NCBI GenBank assembly: GCA_003864495.1
Contig: ML133461.1
Coordinates: 1,394,414-1,458,413 of the forward strand
Length of the DNA stretch: 64,000 nt
DNA from: Nemopilema nomurai
Taxonomy: Eukaryota; Cnidaria; Scyphozoa; Rhizostomeae; Rhizostomatidae
Reading direction: 5' to 3'
Position numbers and translations under genes: made by a program
Shown here: positions 63,808 through 64,000 of the stretch, one piece after another
How positions within the stretch are numbered: the first letter of the stretch is position 1
Layout of the letters: each line of letters starts with the position of its first letter
The notes under the pieces: generated by a model
The model's input: only the letters and a program-made list of their open reading frames with translations
What the model was told of the DNA's origin: nothing
The model's database searches: none

Positions 63808-64000
63808 AATTAAAATATTTTGTTAAAAAAAACTTGGCAAATTCTTACGCTCGACCATTTTTTCCGCGACAAGGTGGAAATAAAGCAAGTAGTGCCCGAA
63901 TAGTGGCACCAGCATAATTTTACACATGAGTGAACAATAAAAATTGCCCTTCCCATGCTCATTGAACCGTTACTTATGACATTAGGCAGGGTCTCCCGTC

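Overview
The window looks like nuclear DNA from a cnidarian, most likely an anthozoan (coral or sea anemone). It is AT-rich, its genes are split by short GT-AG introns, it carries an intronless rhodopsin-class GPCR and a NACHT/LRR receptor of the kind expanded in corals, and it is dense in small DNA transposons. All exon models below were built by hand from splice sites, reading phase and similarity to known families; no search was run.

Layout. 1-1035 (+): 3' end of an ER thioredoxin-domain protein (TXNDC5/ERp46-like) ending in HDEL. 5202-12913 (-): a complete 10-exon mitochondrial folate/FAD-type carrier (SLC25A32-like, 320 aa), tail-to-tail with the first gene. 12914-17441: intergenic, with one interspersed repeat copy and a 20-bp minisatellite. 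17442-18602 (+): single-exon class A GPCR. 18603-24729: transposon-rich, with a non-LTR reverse transcriptase relic, a decayed hAT transposase and two hAT-type MITEs with 8-bp target duplications. 25604-29322 (+), possibly from 24730: an NLR protein whose NACHT-LRR exon is preceded by two short exons carrying an amyloid/RHIM-like motif. 32658-40657 (+): a complete 13-exon eIF2B delta subunit (EIF2B4-like, 469 aa). 42512-63807 (-): a 28-exon secreted protein of about 1,740 aa with about 25 single-exon EGF domains and three histidine-rich tracts, convergent with EIF2B4.

The genes do not form a pathway. Two are housekeeping (translation initiation, mitochondrial transport), one is ER folding, two are receptor or innate-immune type, and one is extracellular matrix. 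The most unusual item is the EGF gene. One of its EGF domains (exon 16) is split between its third and fourth cysteines by roughly 300 residues rich in His, Asp and Glu. Two other EGF exons each carry a single-base frameshift, of opposite sign, which may be assembly errors. The NLR with a possible amyloid motif near its N-terminus is the second candidate for follow-up.
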